From JBBREP01 sp036501845 (lineage in GTDB: Bacteria > Actinomycetota > Acidimicrobiia > IMCC26256 > PALSA-610): a stretch of DNA of 6,738 nt. Of this stretch, positions 5,119 to 6,738 are shown one piece after another. Location of the stretch: assembly GCA_036501845.1 (NCBI GenBank), contig DASXZO010000162.1, positions 1 through 6,738 of the forward strand, read 5' to 3'. The notes under the pieces are model-generated. The model was given only the letters and a program-made list of their open reading frames with translations. It ran no database searches and was not told where the DNA came from. Made by a program: the position numbers and the translations under genes. How positions within the stretch are numbered: position 1 is the first letter of the stretch; every line of letters starts with the position of its first letter.

Positions 5119-6729
5119 GTGGACGCCGATGTCCAACGATTCGGCTTCGTCGAGAACGGCCCGTGGGAGGTCGAGCTCGACCAGCTCGTGTGGCGCCGCG
5201 GGCTCGACCATGTGCGCAATGCCGCGCGCGAGTCGGTCCCCCGCCTGATCGACCCGCATCGCTTTCCGCCGCTCGGACGGTTGGCATCAGTTGCCGGTCG
5301 TGTCGGGTCGGCACTCGCGATCTGGGCGGTGCTCGAACGCCGCCGCGAGCAGTCGCCGCGACGCACGGCGCTCTCGGCGCGACTGCGCGACGCCTTCGCC
5401 GCGCTCGGCCCCACCTACATCAAGCTCGGTCAGATCATCGCGTCGGGCGAGGGGCTGTTTCCCGAGGAGTTGGTGACCGAGTTCAAGTTGCTCCGCGACC
5501 GCGTGCCGCCCGAACCGTTCGAGCACGTGCGCCGGGTGGTCGAGGCCGACCTCGGGCTCCCGCTCGACCGGATCTTCCTGCGCTTCGACCGTGAGCCGAT
5601 TGCCGCGGCGTCGATCGCGCAGGTGCACGGCGCGCAACTCCGCACCGGTGAAGAGGTCGTGGTGAAGGTGCAGCGGCCCGACATCGAACGTCTGGTGCGC
5701 GACGACCTGCGCGCGATGGCGTCACTCGCGCCGAGGCTCATCGGTCGCATCCCTGTGGCCGCGCTCGCGAATCCGCCTGCGCTCGTGGAGGTGTTCGCCG
5801 AGACGATCGTGGAGGAGCTCGATTTCCGGCTCGAAGCCGAGAACATGCTCGACATTGCCGCAGTGCTCGCGGAGACCGACCAACGCGCGATCGTCGTGCC
5901 GCGACCCCATCCGCGTTACGTGACGCGGCGCGTGCTCGTGATGGAACGGCTCGACGGCTTCGCGTGGGACGACGTGGCCGGCATGCAAGAAGCCGGCGTC
6001 GACACCGAACGCGTGCTGCACTCCGGGCTCGTCGCGTTCATGGAGGGCGCGATGGTGTACGGCGTCTTCCACGGCGATCTGCACGGCGGCAATCTTTTCG
6101 TGCGCCCCGACGGGCGGACGGTGCTCGTCGACTTCGGCATCACCGGGCGCATGAACCTGAAGGAACGCCTCGCATTCTTGTTCCTGCTGGTGGGCGCGAC
6201 GTCGGGCGACGTCCACGGCCAACTGCGCGCGCTGCGCGACCTCGGTGCCTTCCCGGACGATGTCGACCTCGACGCGGTGTTCCGCGACCTCGGTCTCGAC
6301 CGTCCGCCGATCGACCCCACGCAGCTCTCGGCCGACGAGTTGCTGCTCGAGCTGCGTGAGCTCACCAAGCAGCTCATGGCCTACGGCGCACGCATCCCCA
6401 AGGTGCTGATGCTGCTCGTGAAGAACCTCATGTTCCTCGACGGCGCGATAGCCACGCTCGCGCCCGACCTCGACATCCTCGGCGAGATCGAATCGGTGCA
6501 CCGGGAGATCGCGATCCGCCATGGAGAGCGGCTCGCGGCCGAGATGGGCATCGACCCGACGGCCGTGAGCTACGACCCGGACGCCATGAAGGCCGCACTG
6601 GGGATCGACACCTCGGTGGAGCGGCTCAACTACCGCGACGTGCAGGACCGGCGCGACACCATCCGCCGTAACCTGCAGGCGAAGCAGAAGCAGCAGCGAG
6701 CTGCGCGCCGGCTGCGGCGCCCTCGCTGA
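5119..6729 (+). CDS. ABC1/AarF/UbiB-family atypical protein kinase-like protein
   Basis: This 536-residue protein has the full set of ABC1 (UbiB/ADCK/AarF) landmarks. In order: the family-specific KLGQ (residues 102-105) in YIKLGQIIASGEGLFPEEL; the Ala-rich nucleotide loop AAASIAQVH (162-170), which replaces the Gly-rich loop of ordinary kinases; the invariant Lys in VVVKVQRP (K183); EELDFRLEAENM (about 233-244); the catalytic-loop equivalent HGDLHGGN (318-325, D320); and the metal-binding DFG (338-340). Family members bind ATP and support quinone or other isoprenoid-lipid metabolism at the membrane, mostly as ATPases; here the role is inferred only at that level. No strongly hydrophobic C-terminal membrane pair like that of E. 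coli UbiB is evident; instead the protein ends in a basic Lys/Gln/Arg tail. The GTG at 5119 is the first start after the hairpin and lacks a ribosome-binding site, so the exact N-terminus is moderately certain. The gene follows the Rpf-like gene on the same strand but is separated from it by the hairpin. Confidence 0.93.
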   Translation: MDADVQRFGFVENGPWEVELDQLVWRRGLDHVRNAARESVPRLIDPHRFPPLGRLASVAGRVGSALAIWAVLERRREQSPRRTALSARLRDAFAALGPTYIKLGQIIASGEGLFPEELVTEFKLLRDRVPPEPFEHVRRVVEADLGLPLDRIFLRFDREPIAAASIAQVHGAQLRTGEEVVVKVQRPDIERLVRDDLRAMASLAPRLIGRIPVAALANPPALVEVFAETIVEELDFRLEAENMLDIAAVLAETDQRAIVVPRPHPRYVTRRVLVMERLDGFAWDDVAGMQEAGVDTERVLHSGLVAFMEGAMVYGVFHGDLHGGNLFVRPDGRTVLVDFGITGRMNLKERLAFLFLLVGATSGDVHGQLRALRDLGAFPDDVDLDAVFRDLGLDRPPIDPTQLSADELLLELRELTKQLMAYGARIPKVLMLLVKNLMFLDGAIATLAPDLDILGEIESVHREIAIRHGERLAAEMGIDPTAVSYDPDAMKAALGIDTSVERLNYRDVQDRRDTIRRNLQAKQKQQRAARRLRRPR

Positions 6730-6738
6730 TCCGGCCGA

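Noticed and set aside
5722..6522. 266-codon minus-strand open frame opposite the ABC1 kinase
   Set aside because: Glu/Val/His/Arg-rich shadow composition; the plus strand carries every ABC1 motif across the same interval.

Overview
The window is very GC-rich and densely coding, with strong G/C bias at third codon positions, several GTG starts and few Shine-Dalgarno sequences. It looks like chromosomal DNA from a high-GC Actinomycetota. The best guess, an inference from memory of the protein families, is an Acidimicrobiia-like lineage, because of a secreted protein that combines tandem 'GYWLV.ADGGVFSFGDA' repeats with an Rpf/transglycosylase-like domain. There are no tRNAs, rRNAs, CRISPR arrays, transposases or phage genes.

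Layout: (1) positions 1-578, minus strand: a GNAT N-acetyltransferase whose last few codons lie outside the window. (2) 624-2033, plus: an M20-family metallodipeptidase, divergent from the GNAT gene across about 45 bases that must hold both promoters. (3) 2019-3464, minus: a phytoene-dehydrogenase-like FAD oxidoreductase. It converges on the M20 gene and overlaps its 3' end by 15 bases. (4) 3465-3732: a 268-base divergent intergenic region with a 14-base palindrome, a good housekeeping-type promoter and the only strong ribosome-binding site seen. (5) 3733-5052, plus: a secreted repeat protein with a C-terminal Rpf-like muralytic domain. (6) 5059-5102: a perfect 18-bp-stem hairpin. (7) 5119-6729, plus: an ABC1/AarF/UbiB-family atypical kinase, probably with its own, possibly leaderless, promoter lying partly in the hairpin. 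The window ends 9 bases after its stop.

The genes do not form one pathway or operon. Orientations alternate, and the only same-strand pair (Rpf-like gene and ABC1 kinase) is separated by the hairpin. Each gene is best read as its own transcription unit: small-molecule or protein acetylation (GNAT), peptide turnover (M20), lipid/isoprenoid-type redox chemistry (FAD enzyme), cell-wall remodelling outside the membrane (Rpf fusion), and quinone- or lipid-linked regulation (ABC1 kinase).

The most interesting item is the five-to-six-repeat plus Rpf-like fusion protein, with its unusually long basic region before the signal peptide. Next are the hairpin/promoter junction downstream of it and the signs of leaderless transcription at three of the five genes. 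I did not find convincing evidence of a wholly new multi-gene system.
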